Below are positions 34,873 through 44,529 of a stretch of DNA of 64,000 nt, piece by piece. Where the stretch lies: assembly GCA_036936605.1 (NCBI GenBank), contig JAUPFV010000004.1:185212807-185276806 (forward strand), in the 5' to 3' direction. Made by a program: the position numbers and the translations under genes. The stretch's first letter is position 1. Each line of letters starts with the position of its first letter. The notes below the pieces were generated by a model. The model did no database searches. It was not told the DNA's origin and saw only the letters and a program-made list of their open reading frames with translations. Source of the stretch: Limnanthes douglasii subsp. nivea. Its lineage: Eukaryota; Streptophyta; Magnoliopsida; Brassicales; Limnanthaceae.

Positions 34873-34953
34873 GTAAGTTTTTATTCTAAGTTTCTGTTCG
34901 AACCTCTCTTTTCTTTAAGTTTATACTAATCAGTTTTTCTTTTGTTTTGTCAG
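34873..34953 (+). other. Intron of the element B antisense gene (81 bp)
   Basis: The donor is GTAAGT at 34873, the acceptor TTTTGTTTTGTCAG ends at 34953, and a good branch-point-like TATACTAATCAG lies at 34922-34933. The two exon frames agree in phase (one base before, two after). Elements A and C have short introns at the same place in the protein. The gene's transcript would be complementary to the genomic RNA, so the intron is not removed during retrotransposition. Confidence 0.85.
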
Positions 34954-36500
34954 AGCTGCCAAAGGAGTTCGGGGACTATCTGAAGGCCGGACAGGTCACT
35001 TGTGGCAAGCTCAACGCTTGGGCCGCAGAGAACTGGGAGAACCGGTTTCATAAAGCCTTCACTCCTGGGAACCTAGCGAGGTCTCACCTGTGGAACACCA
35101 CAGGTCGAAGAGACTTAACCTGGGAGGAGTTCTCCACCCCACCTGATGAAGATGTCGTGCTGAGAAGGTCTCATGAACTGGATGGGAACCTCTTCCTTCC
35201 TGCCCGGGCCAAAGCTCCAAGTAAAATGAAGGGCAAGAAGAAGAAAGGCAGGAAAGCGGTAGAGGATACTGAGAAAGAGGCCCCAATGGATTCAGAGGTG
35301 CCAGCCCAGGCTCAAGTTGATGCAAACCTTCTACAAGTGGTAGAACAGGAGAGCGAGAAACAAGGAGTGAAGCCCCCAAAACCGTCAAGGGCTTCAAAAC
35401 GGGCTCGTAAGCAAGCAAGTGACAGTGCTGACAGGGAAGTCAAAAAGAAAAAGACTTCCCAAGGAGAAGAGCTCGCTCTCCGGGATCCGGAGCCCACTTT
35501 CCCAACCGACCCGACGTTAGCCGAAGAGATCCCAGGGAATCTTAATGAAGGGATTCCAATGGAATTCCATACTGATGAGGTCGAAAGGGGAGAGATTAAC
35601 ATGGATGAAGTGGACGTCACCGGTCTTGGTGAACTAGGTGATTATTTCCTTGGCATGTCCAGAGACGAATTCGCAGGGCCATATGTTCCCCTAAGTAGTT
35701 CCAACATAGTGAACTTCAATGGTAAGACTTTTATGGTTTCCAGTGAGAGGGACATCATAGCCCACTCTCTCCTTAGCAACGTGCAGCCAATACTTACCTT
35801 GGAAAAGCAAGTCCGGAGTCAGGCAACCACCATCAAAGACCTCAAGTCTGAGAAGGAGAAGCTGTCCGATGACCTCAGGACTGCTGCCACTAAGGTTGAT
35901 TTGCTTAAGGAATCGAACGAACAGCTAAAGAAGAATCACAATGAAAGCAACACAAAAGTTGCTTCTTTAGAAGAGACCGTAAAAGATCTCCGGGCTAAGC
36001 TGTCCGGACTGGAGAAGGATTTGACAGCCTCAAGGGAAGAAACTGCAGCAAAGGAGAAGCTTGTCACCAATCTGACCACTGACAAACTTGCTTTAGAGAA
36101 TGCAGTAAACCGGGCTGTTGAAGAGAAAGATGCTTTGGTGAAGGATCAAGAGGCCATGATCAAGGCCAAAATCAACGCTTATGCCAGGGAGATGATACGG
36201 AGTGAAGAATTAATGATTGAAAAGGTGAAGTCCGATATGGTCCTCCTGTTTCACGAGAAGTTCCCGAAGAGGAGACTAGGGGACTTATGGTGCTATGTGG
36301 ATGACGATGATCTCCCATACTGGACCATGGTTGATGAAGGGTACACCGATGTGTCCTCGTCTGGTGACGAAGAGGAAACCGGGGAGAGCCCAGGTGAGGA
36401 GGAGATTGACCCCAAAGGTAAGAAGATTGTCGAGGAGAGGAGCGACATCAAAGGCAAGAAAGCAGATGAGGGTGAGCCATCTTCAAAGGCTCAACCTTAA
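34954..36500 (+). CDS. Antisense gene (aORF) of Tat element B, exon 2
   Basis: Starts with LPKEFGDYLKAGQVTCGKLN, then TTGRRDLTWEEFSTP and LFLPARAKAPSKMKGKKKKG. Two lysine-rich patches (about 35223-35262, and SKRARKQ to KKKKTS about 35393-35455) could be nuclear localisation signals. A long coiled coil spans about 35800-36150 (LEKQVRSQATTIKDLKSEKE and heptads after it). The C-terminus is acidic (SSGDEEETGESPGEEEIDPK). The stop is 36498-36500. With exon 1 the predicted protein is about 960 residues. The open frames in both exons of a young copy suggest recent selection or youth. Role unknown; a structural or nuclear partner is a guess. Confidence 0.8.
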
Positions 36501-37042
36501 TTTATAATTTGTTTTGTTTATCTTTTGTTTTGAACTAAAGTCCTTGGAAGGCCAAGGCACCTTTGTTGTGATGGTGTCCGTATTATTCGGACAGATTTTT
36601 GTACTGTGCCCAAACATGTTCAAAAAGTCCTTGGAAGGCCAAGGCAACTTTAAGTTGTTGAATGAATGCTTTTATTTTACTCAACCATCTTCTTCTTTTA
36701 TTATTTGTCTCACTTTAGACAGCTAGAATTTAAGTAGCTTTAAGTTATTGTATTGTGAGAGTGTTTAGTTTCTCTGGCTAGTATTTAAGTAGCCTTTAGT
36801 CCTTTCAGTCCGGGTAGTATGACAAACAACAGAATTTTGCAAAAACTTAGAAAATTATTGAAGAAAGCATCAAGTTTTATTGAAAGCTCTCCGTGGCGCC
36901 GAAGAGAGGAAGCGGCTCTCCGTGGCGCCGAAGAGAGGAAGCGGCTCTCCGTGGCGCCGAAGAGAGGAAGCGGTATGCCCCCAAATATTTACATGGATGT
37001 TTAAACAAGTAAATATTTACATAAGCTTTATTCCAAGTACAT
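36501..37042. other. Intergenic part of element B between the antisense gene and integrase ends
   Basis: Contains two copies of AGTCCTTGGAAGGCCAAGG (36538 and 36628, about 90 bp apart) and the 29-bp tandem array at 36886-36972. Element A retains a related block on - (3235-3262). Likely 3' UTR for both convergent genes. Confidence 0.6.
36886..36972. repeat. Tandem array, 29-bp unit, three identical copies
   Basis: The unit begins GCTCTCCGTGGCGCCGAAGA and continues GAGGAAGCG. Copies start at 36886, 36915 and 36944 and are identical, so the array is recent. It is GC-rich, unlike the surroundings. It lies between the converging ends of pol and the antisense gene, as the 43-bp array does in element C. 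Confidence 0.95.
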
Positions 37043-38180
37043 TCAAAGGTGTTCAATATTCCAAGGGTGAGTTAAAACCCTGCCATCTTTGTCTTCCAAC
37101 CAGTATGTCCCAGGCTTGATTCTTTCAACCATAGTATACGGACCCTCCCAAGTTGGGGCCAGCTTTCCGAAGAGCTTTTCCTTGGTATGCAAGAAAACTT
37201 TTCTCAATACTTTATCTCCTGGTTGAAAATCCCTTCTTTTAACTTTAGAAGCAAACCTGCTTCTCATCAAGCCTTGATAATGTGCCATTCTAAGATGAGC
37301 TTTTACCCGCCTTTCTTCAATTAAATCAAGTTGATTTCTAATTGTCATCTCATTAGCCTGTCCGGAGAAGTTATGAACACGAAAGGAGGGGAGTGTCTTC
37401 TCTATGGGAGCTACTGCATCCATCCCATAGACCAAGGCAAAGGGGGATTCTTGTGTTGCAGCCCCAGGTGTTGTCCGGTAGGCCCACAGGACTTCTTGTA
37501 GATAACTAGGCCACTTCCCAGCAGCCCCTTCTAAGTTTTTCTTTAAGCCGGACAGTATTGTTCTATTAGCCACCTCAACTTACCCATTGGCCTGTGGGTG
37601 GAAAGGTGAAGAAAAGCAATGCTGAATACCCCTTGAGGCACAGAAGCTCTCCATCTCTCTATTATCAAACTGTGGCCCATTGTCTGTTGTTATCTTCTGG
37701 GGGACACCAAATCTGCAACATATATTGGACAGAATGAATTTTATAACAGCTTTTGATGTCGTTCCTGCCAAGGGGGCTGCTTCTATCCACTTCGAAAAGT
37801 AGTCAATGGCTACAATTATGGTTTTACGCCCTCCGGACGCCACAGGAAGAGGCCCAACTAAGTCCAATCCCCATCGAGCAAAAGGGATGGGCTCAGAAAT
37901 TGATTCCAAAGGAATGGCTGGTACATGAATTTCATTGCTATACCTCTGACATGGGTCACACCTCCTTACCAGCTCCTTAGCATCTTTGATAATTGATGGC
38001 CAATAATATCCGGAGAGAAGCACTCTTCTTGTCAAAGCTCTAAATCCACAATGGGCTGATCCCTCACCATCATGCAATTCAGAGAGAACCATTTGTGACT
38101 CATGATCCCCTAAACAGCGTAGGAGATGTTTGCTATAGGTCTTTTTGTACAAGACTTCTCGAATCATAATGAAACCACGA
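37043..38180 (-). pseudogene. Integrase of element B (one in-frame stop)
   Basis: Inserts the DNA copy into the genome. The zinc region is HDGEGSAHCGFRALTRRV with RCDPCQRYSNE (about 38075-37935). The DDE core is WGLDLVGPLP, TDNGPQFDN, then the QANG.VEVANRT block, where TAA at 37582-37580 replaces an expected CAA codon. The C-terminus to 37043 has WAYRTTPGAATQESPFALVY and GDKVLRKVF with a terminal TWEGPYTMVERIKPGTYWLE. All other motifs look intact. Made as part of the gag-pol polyprotein; the single stop breaks it. Confidence 0.9.
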
Positions 38181-39232
38181 GCCCTGTGTTTCAATGTTCT
38201 GGCTTGTGATTTATCCAAGGGCACGATGTCATCGGACAGATATTGCATTAGAGGAGACCTCCAGTCTTGAGGCCGGTTTACTTGTATTTCAAAGACTTCC
38301 TCTTTTTCACCTTCATCAAGTTGAATAGAAGGGCTTTCAAGCATATGGATCCATGGGTAGGACTCCGTATATGCTATCGTTGCCAATGAGTCTGCTAATT
38401 CATTCTCTGCCCGGGGGATGTGCTCATAGATAACAGCTTTAAACTTTGACGCTTCATTTTTAAGGAGGAGCAAGTATTTGATCAATTGCTCCTTTCTGGC
38501 CTCTGACAGGCCTAGAGCATGATGGACAAGCAATTGGGAGTCACTTAGTAGCTTGACCCTTTTTGCTCCACAGATGTATGCCAATTTTAACCCAGCTATA
38601 GCTGCTTCGTATTCGGACTCATTATTGGATGCCCTGAAAGCAAAACAAATAGCTTGGAACATGTTGTCCCCATAGGGGGAAGTGAGACATATTCCTGCCC
38701 CAGATCCCATGGTACTGGATCCTCCGTCTGTTTGGACAATCCATACTTTTTTGTCTTTTGAATCAGCAGGTTGTTCTGAATCCCTATCATAATGGAATTC
38801 GACCAGAAAATCAGCCACAGCTTGAGCTTTTACTGCTGTCCGAGGAGCAAAGTCTATGTCGAAGTCCCCCAACTCTACTGACCACTTTGTCATTCTGCTC
38901 GAGATGTCTGCTTTTTGAAGGACATTCTTTAAAGGGAAAGATGCCCGGACAACGATAGGATGAGGCTGGAAGTAGGGTCTCATTTTTCTTGCAGCTATCA
39001 CCAAAGCCAAAGCTAGTTTTTCAAGTTTCAAGTAACGCCTCTCAGCATCAATCAAGCTTTTGCTGATGTAGTACACTGGGTGAGGATACCCATCAAACTC
39101 CCTTACTAACACAGCACTGATGGCACAACTTGAAACAGCCAGATATACAAAAAGAGTCTCCCCATCGACTGGTTTAAACAAGGTCTTGGGAGAGGACAGA
39201 TGCTTCTTGATTTCATTAAATGCCTCATCACA
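38181..39232 (-). CDS. RNase H and archaeal-type RNase H region of element B pol
   Basis: Degrades RNA in the RNA-DNA hybrid. The open frame runs from after the stop at 39235-39233 and on into integrase. The first RNase H has PVYYISKSLIDAERRYLKLE and ALALVIAARKMRPYF. The second, of the type Tat elements gained separately, has WIVQTDGGSSTMGSGAGICL, NNESEYEAAIAGLKL, SDSQLLVHHALG and ENELADSLATIAYTES. The D, E, D and the final D are all present. The block between them (SRMTKWSVELGDFDIDFAPR) is the linker. Confidence 0.85.
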
Positions 39233-40315
39233 CTATGGTGTCCATTCAAACCCCTTTGCACCCTTCAAGGTTTGAAAGAATGGAGCACATCTGTCCGAAG
39301 ACCTGGAGATGAATCTGTTCAAGGCTGCCAACCTCCCCGTTAAACGCTGCACTTCTTTAATGTTTCGAGGAGGCTCCATCTGGAACAAAGCATTGAGTTG
39401 GTCCGGGTCGGGTTGTATTCCATGCTCACTTATGATATACCCTAAGAACTTCCCGGACTGCACTCCGAATACACACTTTTCAGGGTTTAATTTTAAATTC
39501 ACTTTGGCCAAGTTGGCAAAAGTCTCTTGGAGGTCGGACAAGTGCAACTGCTCATCCACGCTTTTCACCATCATATCGTCAATGTAAACCTCCATATTTC
39601 TTCCAATTTGATCAGCAAACGCCTTATTGACCAACCTTTGATAAGTAGCCCCAGCATTTTTTAAACCAAAGGGCATCACCTTGTAGCAGTGTAAACCTCT
39701 ATCAGTAACAAAAGTGGTATGCTCTTGATCTTTTGGATCCACTTGGATCTGATTGTACCCGGAGAATGCATCCATGAAGGAGAGTAGCTTGTTCCCTGAA
39801 GTAGAGTCTACTAACTGATCTATCCGGGGAACCGGATACAAGTCTTTTGGGCAAGCTCGATTGAGGTCTGTGAAGTCAATGCACATACGCCATTTACCAT
39901 TCTTCTTTTTTACCAAGACAGGATTGGCAGTCCACAAAGGGTACTGAGATTCTTTAATGTGCCCCATCTTTGTGAGTCTAACAACCTCCTGTACAATGAC
40001 ATCAGCCTTTTCCTTTGAGAAAGCTCTCCTTTTTTGTACCACTGGTGCCACATCTCTCCGGACTGATAGGTGATGGGAAATCACCTCTGATGGAACTCCA
40101 GTAACATCAGCATTGTACCAAGCGAAAACATGCTGATTGTCTTTCAAGAATTTCAACATTCCTTCTTTCAACATCGGTGGCATTTTGGATCCTATCTTGA
40201 CATTTTTTCCTTCTTCTAAGCAGTGTGTTTCAACCTCCTCAACTGGGATCAACACTCCGGGGGTCTCTCTGGGGTCATCAATTTCACCCTCACCCCCAGA
40301 AAGGCCCTCAAACTG
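39233..40315 (-). pseudogene. Reverse transcriptase of element B pol
   Basis: In frame with gag-protease, from which it is separated by a TAG (40318-40316). It opens with DPRETPGV, then FAWYNADVTGVP, KMGHIKESQYPLWTANPVLV, WRMCIDFTDLNRACPKDLYP, SFMDAFSGYNQIQVDPKDQE, MPFGLKNAGATYQRLVNKAF and the catalytic EVYIDDMMVKS (near 39590-39558). The thumb and connection follow. All RT motifs look intact. It ends at TAG 39235-39233 after EWTP, where related elements A and D read through with an ordinary codon. Confidence 0.9.
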
Positions 40316-41842
40316 CTATTGGTCATTTATACGGACTGCCCCCAGCGTTCGTGGAGCCAAGGCAGTGGCATAACATTCTCTTGCAACTTTTTGGCTGCTC
40401 CGGACAACCCCAACCTGCCCCTGAACAGCATATTTCAGACACTGATGGACTGTCGAAGCCACTGCATGCATCCTAGAGAGCCATGATCTCCCTAGAATAG
40501 CATTGTAATAGGTGGGACAATCCACCACAATGAAGAGTATTCTAACCATTTTCTTGAAAGGGCCCCTGCCCAACAACACTTCTTCTTCAAACTCCCCGAT
40601 CACATCGGCTGAGCTGCCCGTGAAGCCCACGATTGATCTGTCCGACTTTTGTATCACAGCTGGATTTCTCATTTTCTTGTAAGTGTTTAGAAAAAGGATA
40701 TTGGCAGAGCTTCCAGTATCCACCAAAATTCGCCTTATCTCATTGCCCCATATAGATGCTCCTATGACAACAGCATCCTCATGAGGGCCATCAATATCTC
40801 TCAAATCATCCTCATCGAAAACTATGAATGGGAATGAGTTTGGAGATTGATAGGATGTCATGCCTCCTTCTAGCTGGGAGGCCAAATTATGAACATGTCT
40901 TTTTCTTGAAGAGGTGGTAGGAGCTGTCATAGTGTCCCCTCCGAAGATTGCCAGTGACTCGAAGAATTTAATGAGCCCGGAGACTGATCTAGAACGCTCC
41001 TCAATAGTACCCACTCTGTTTCTGGTTGGATCAGGATCCAAATACTCGGACTCCACGTCAAACCTTTCAACTATTACCATAGCCCCCTCCGGGGCAGCGT
41101 TGCTTGGACCAACCCTATGAGTGTTGTCAGGCCTGTTGCCTCCTCTTCTTTTAACGTATGCACCCAACTTTCCTCTTTCAATCAAGTTCTGTACCTCTTG
41201 TTTCAATGCTATGCAATCATCGGTAGTATGGCCAATATCATTATGGTATTGGCAAAAGGAATTATTTCGATGTTCTCTGGGAGACTGCAAAGTTGCCGGT
41301 CTCCGGTAGTGTACTTCATCTTTTGTTTTCTCGAAAATGGTTGCCACACTTTCTTTGAGCTCTGCAAACCACTCTGGTTGGACCCACGACCCTCTTTTGT
41401 TTCTAGACTGTTGACTTTGTGCAGGAGCAGCTGGTTGAGACTGAGCCTTTCCCCTTCCATGCCCCTGTCCGGTTTCTCTTGCTTTGTTCCCGGACTGGTT
41501 TTGATTTGGAGTTGGTGCCACCGGGGTGGATCTCACTTGTCTGTGCACCCTGGTCTTTTTCGTTTCATCAACATTTATTTGCTTGCCAACTTGGTTCAGC
41601 AATCCTCCCCAGGTCATGGCTTTCTTCCTGGTCACCGAATCGGCCAGGTTGCCTGGGTTCAAACCTTGTCTCAGGGATGCTATTGCTACCTGTTCAAAGC
41701 AATCAGCCAACCCATTCTTTGTGTTTACAAAACGACTTATGTACTCCTTTAACGACTCATTTGGCTCTTGGGCACAATGGATTATTGTGTCTCCATTGCC
41801 CTTCAGCTCCTTACTCCCCACGAATTGCCTCCTAAAAGCCAC
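40316..41842 (-). CDS. Gag C-terminal part and aspartic protease of element B
   Basis: Same frame as the upstream gag ORF, after a TAG at 41845-41843. It holds the rest of the gag core (FRRQFVGSKELKGNGDTI), a basic, glutamine-rich linker, a variant zinc knuckle CQYHNDIGHTTDDCIALKQE (about 41245-41185), and the protease with EIRRILVDTGSSANILFLNT (about 40740-40680) and YYNAILGRSWLS (about 40510-40475). The D-T-G-S active site is intact. Protease cuts the gag-pol polyprotein. The frame ends in the context CAA-TAG-CAG, followed in frame by RT. Confidence 0.88.
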   Translation of the reverse strand: MAFRRQFVGSKELKGNGDTIIHCAQEPNESLKEYISRFVNTKNGLADCFEQVAIASLRQGLNPGNLADSVTRKKAMTWGGLLNQVGKQINVDETKKTRVHRQVRSTPVAPTPNQNQSGNKARETGQGHGRGKAQSQPAAPAQSQQSRNKRGSWVQPEWFAELKESVATIFEKTKDEVHYRRPATLQSPREHRNNSFCQYHNDIGHTTDDCIALKQEVQNLIERGKLGAYVKRRGGNRPDNTHRVGPSNAAPEGAMVIVERFDVESEYLDPDPTRNRVGTIEERSRSVSGLIKFFESLAIFGGDTMTAPTTSSRKRHVHNLASQLEGGMTSYQSPNSFPFIVFDEDDLRDIDGPHEDAVVIGASIWGNEIRRILVDTGSSANILFLNTYKKMRNPAVIQKSDRSIVGFTGSSADVIGEFEEEVLLGRGPFKKMVRILFIVVDCPTYYNAILGRSWLSRMHAVASTVHQCLKYAVQGQVGVVRSSQKVARECYATALAPRTLGAVRINDQ

Positions 41843-42658
41843 CTAAAAAGTATCAAAGTCTTTGATACAACCCTGAGGCAGGCTGTTGTACCATTTCAGA
41901 GCACTCCCCGTGAAGGATTGGGAGAATGCCCTACAGAGTAGTTTATCGTCATCATCAAAGTTCATCATGAAGTTCTTGAATTGCTCCAGATGATTGTCTG
42001 GATCAGTACTGCCATCGTACTTCTCCATCCTGGTGCTATCAAACCTCTTGGGGAGGTTTCCGGATAGGATTTTAGAAGACAGTGGAGACTGCTTCCAATT
42101 CCTTCCACGACTGAACACGGTATCCTCATTAGGAGTTGCAAAGATACTTGGCTCATCATGGAAGGCAAAAGGATCCATCAGCATCTTGTCTGTATATCTC
42201 CGGTGGTGAGATGACCCTTTTCCAATATGTCTTTTCATTCTTCCATGGTGATCTCTCTTTCTGGAATACTTTTTAACTTGCTTTTGTTTCTTCTTGGTTC
42301 GTCCCTCATCACTACTAGAGGACAAGGACTTTTCATTTCCCTCACTGTCCGAAGAGCTGTCCGAAGACTCTGAACTCGAGTCAGAACTCTCCACAGGTTT
42401 GGACCGGTGAGACTTTTTAGAGCTGGCATGCGTCTTCTTAGTGCTCACATGAGTTTTGGAAACCTCATGCTCCCTTGGGTTATCAGTGGGGTGAGCAGCT
42501 GATGCTTTGGATTTCTCTTTCATGCCCATCTTGGCCTTTTCAGCCCTCAGGGCTTCTATCTCAAGTTTTAACATGTCGCGCTCTTGGACAGTATACTCAT
42601 CATTCTCTTCCACCACTTCGAGCGAAGCTGGTGGAAGCTCTGGATTATCCGGATTCAT
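41843..42658 (-). pseudogene. Gag N-terminal part of element B, ended by in-frame TAG
   Basis: Structural protein of the virus-like particle. It starts at ATG 42658, about 75 bp after the 5' LTR. Residues 1-60 are acidic; about 75-160 is rich in S, K, H and R (SSDSSSESSDSSSDSEGNEK). From about 185 the retrotransposon gag core begins (GNLPKRFDSTRMEKYDGSTD, DNHLEQFKNFMMNFDDDDKL, FSQSFTGSALKWYNSLPQG). It ends at TAG 41845-41843, then continues open in the same frame. The stop is consistent with a C-to-T change in a CAG codon. Confidence 0.88.
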
Positions 42659-42710
42659 TCGGATATAATTTCTTTACTTGGTTTTGAATACTGGATTCAG
42701 GTACCGTCGC

Positions 42711-42729
42711 CTCCCACTGTGGTCGCCAA
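42711..42729 (-). promoter_or_regulatory. Primer binding site of element B
   Basis: On - the LTR ends CACCA, then AAA, then TTGGCGACCACAGTGGGAG. The site and spacing match element D (17246-17264). The primer tRNA is not identified. Confidence 0.65.
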
Positions 42730-42732
42730 TTT

Positions 42733-43201
42733 TGGTGAGGATAAAAGTAACCTAAGGGTAGGCTGGTAATTTCAAGTGGAGTTTTAAGGCGGCGTGAGGG
42801 TGTTTCAGGGTGGTGTGAAGGTGTTTCAAGATATTTTAAGGTGGAGAGAGAATTGAGCAGCTTGGCAGCAGTAAATTTTGTTACCCATAGTTAATGCTGG
42901 TGGTTGGGTATTTATAGTATGTAATTTGGGCCCTTATGGGCTTTCGGGTCAAGTTTAATGGACCCGGGTCATGTTTAAAGACCCATGAGTTTTAAGTAGA
43001 TAAGCAGGTAGCTTAGTCAGATAGTGTTTAGGTATTTTAGTACTTTAGTCATAGTTCGAACTGCTTTGGGTTTGCAGTGTTCGAAGTCATCTGCCCGGTT
43101 CAAAAGTCCTGTCCGAATTAAGCTCTTGGAGCCTGTCCGGTTTACGGAGAGATTTACTTTGGGATGCCCTTCCGGGGAGCACTCCGAATTCGGACTCATC
43201 A
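42733..43201 (-). repeat. 5' LTR of element B (469 bp)
   Basis: Copy of 32636-33104 with three transitions. The right end (43201) starts the element on - with TGATGAG. It contains the RNA polymerase II promoter of the element; on - no strong TATA box stood out on a quick reading, although TACTATAAATACCC is present (about 42918-42905). Confidence 0.94.
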
Positions 43202-43206
43202 GTATT

Positions 43207-43590
43207 GACTACGATATGAGATGCAAGTGCGTATTGAATCATAATTTCCTCTTTGTATTTATGTTTATGTGACTATATTAACTATCCGGTGTAATTTTCT
43301 TGCTATTTGTTCATATTTAGATATTCCATTATCGTAGATAGCCTATTTGTAAATTATCTCTTTGATGACTAGTTGGAAGTTAAATTTAAACTTTAATTTC
43401 TTAATATTGGATACGAGGGAGACTTGTAGTCCGAGGATTATTGCTTTATATTATACTTTATTGTATGTTTTCATTAAGTTGAACTTAATGGAGATAAAAA
43501 GTTTGCCAAGGTTAGGTGAGATAAAAGAGGCTAAGAATAGACCTTTGGAATTAGATGCAATGTCGGTGTATATAATGCATGAGTCTTCTA
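43207..43590. other. Unassigned DNA right of element B
   Basis: Continuation of the pre-insertion sequence from 32635. The open frame at 43362-43619 shows no recognisable domain. Confidence 0.55.
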
Positions 43591-44224
43591 TCTTTGTGGG
43601 GCTAAGAGAGTTCAGTTAATGAGTGATTCTCGGTTTCTCATTCACCATGCTCAGTGAAATTTGAAGTAAAGAAATAACAGTTGATTAAATACTTGCTTAT
43701 GTTGAAAGAAGTTGCCATGAACTATAAAAATATTTACCATGAGCACATTCCTAGATCTGAAAAACACTATAGCGGAGTCTTTGGCAACTATAGCCTATTC
43801 TGAATCCTACCCATGGATTCTTGTGCAAGAATGTCCGTCCGTACAGACAAATCAGGAAAAAGAGATTGAAGAAAATATGAATATATTTGTTATTCAACCT
43901 AAAGATTGGAGATATACTCTTCTACAATACATCTCTGATGGGATATTTCCTCCGAAAAAAGTTGTGGCAAGAAAGATCAAGTACAAGGCTCGTGGTTTTT
44001 TTATACTAAGAGAGGTTCTTTATAAAAAATCCTTCAGTAGACCTCTCTTACCTTTTTTAATTTTTGAAGACTCCCAAGTTGTATTCTCTGAACTACATGA
44101 TGGGGAAGGTTCTACACATTGTGGCTAGAGGGCCTTAACCAGAAGGGTCCTATTAGCATGATACCATTGGCCAACCATAATGGCAGATGCTAAAGAGATG
44201 GTGACAAAGTGTGATCCTTGTCAA
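43591..44224 (+). pseudogene. Duplicate fragment of element A RNase H / integrase region
   Basis: Nearly identical to 1851-2460. It shares the same stop codon inside the second RNase H (CTCAG-TGA, here near 43651) and the same stop in the integrase zinc region (GTGGC-TAG, near 44127). The copy has 24 bp that 1851-2460 lacks (near 43910-43940), so A suffered a later deletion and this is not a simple copy of A as it is now. It encodes pieces such as SLATIAYSESYPWILVQECP and HDGEGSTHCG. Both edges are abrupt. Confidence 0.9.
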
Positions 44225-44529
44225 TGGAGTGTACCAAATAGGTCGAAGAGATACACGTCCCTTGTTCTGATAAATATACTTCAAACTTGGTGTCATCATC
44301 ATTCTACTCAGCTTAAACCTATACCTTCGAAATAGATGAACTGTTCCTACAATGTAGACAAAAAAATGTAAGGGCTTAACCTACATTAGGATGCTGGAGT
44401 AGGAGATTGCTGAGAAATATAATATTGAAACATTGGTATTATATATTGTTATTCAATCTTAAATAGCCAAGGTTAATACTTTCTAAGCTATGCATGATCA
44501 TCATGAATAGTTAAATTAAAGTTTGATTT
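44225..44529. other. Unassigned DNA
   Basis: No coding similarity or repeat recognised between the duplicated fragment and the LINE tail. Confidence 0.5.

Larger units (their letters stand above)
32636..43201 (-). mobile_element. Complete Ty3/gypsy Tat-lineage retrotransposon B, young insertion
   Basis: Full length 10,566 bp on -. It is flanked by the 5-bp target duplication GTATT (32631-32635 and 43202-43206). The LTRs are 469 bp each (32636-33104, 3' LTR; 42733-43201, 5' LTR) and start TG and end CA on the element strand. They differ at three sites, all transitions (0.64%). Between them: primer site, gag-protease, RT, two RNase H domains, integrase, a 29-bp tandem array, an opposite-strand gene with an intron, and a polypurine tract. 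GC content is visibly higher than the flanks. Four in-frame stops in gag-pol suggest it is not autonomous now, unless some are read through. Confidence 0.96.

Noticed and set aside
34040..35620. Minus-strand frames within the antisense gene of B
   Set aside because: They are shadows of a gene supported on + by two homologous copies and a conserved intron.
41117..41846. Long + strand frames inside element B, up to 211 codons
   Set aside because: They overlap gag-protease, which has clear motifs on -; the + frames show no domain.
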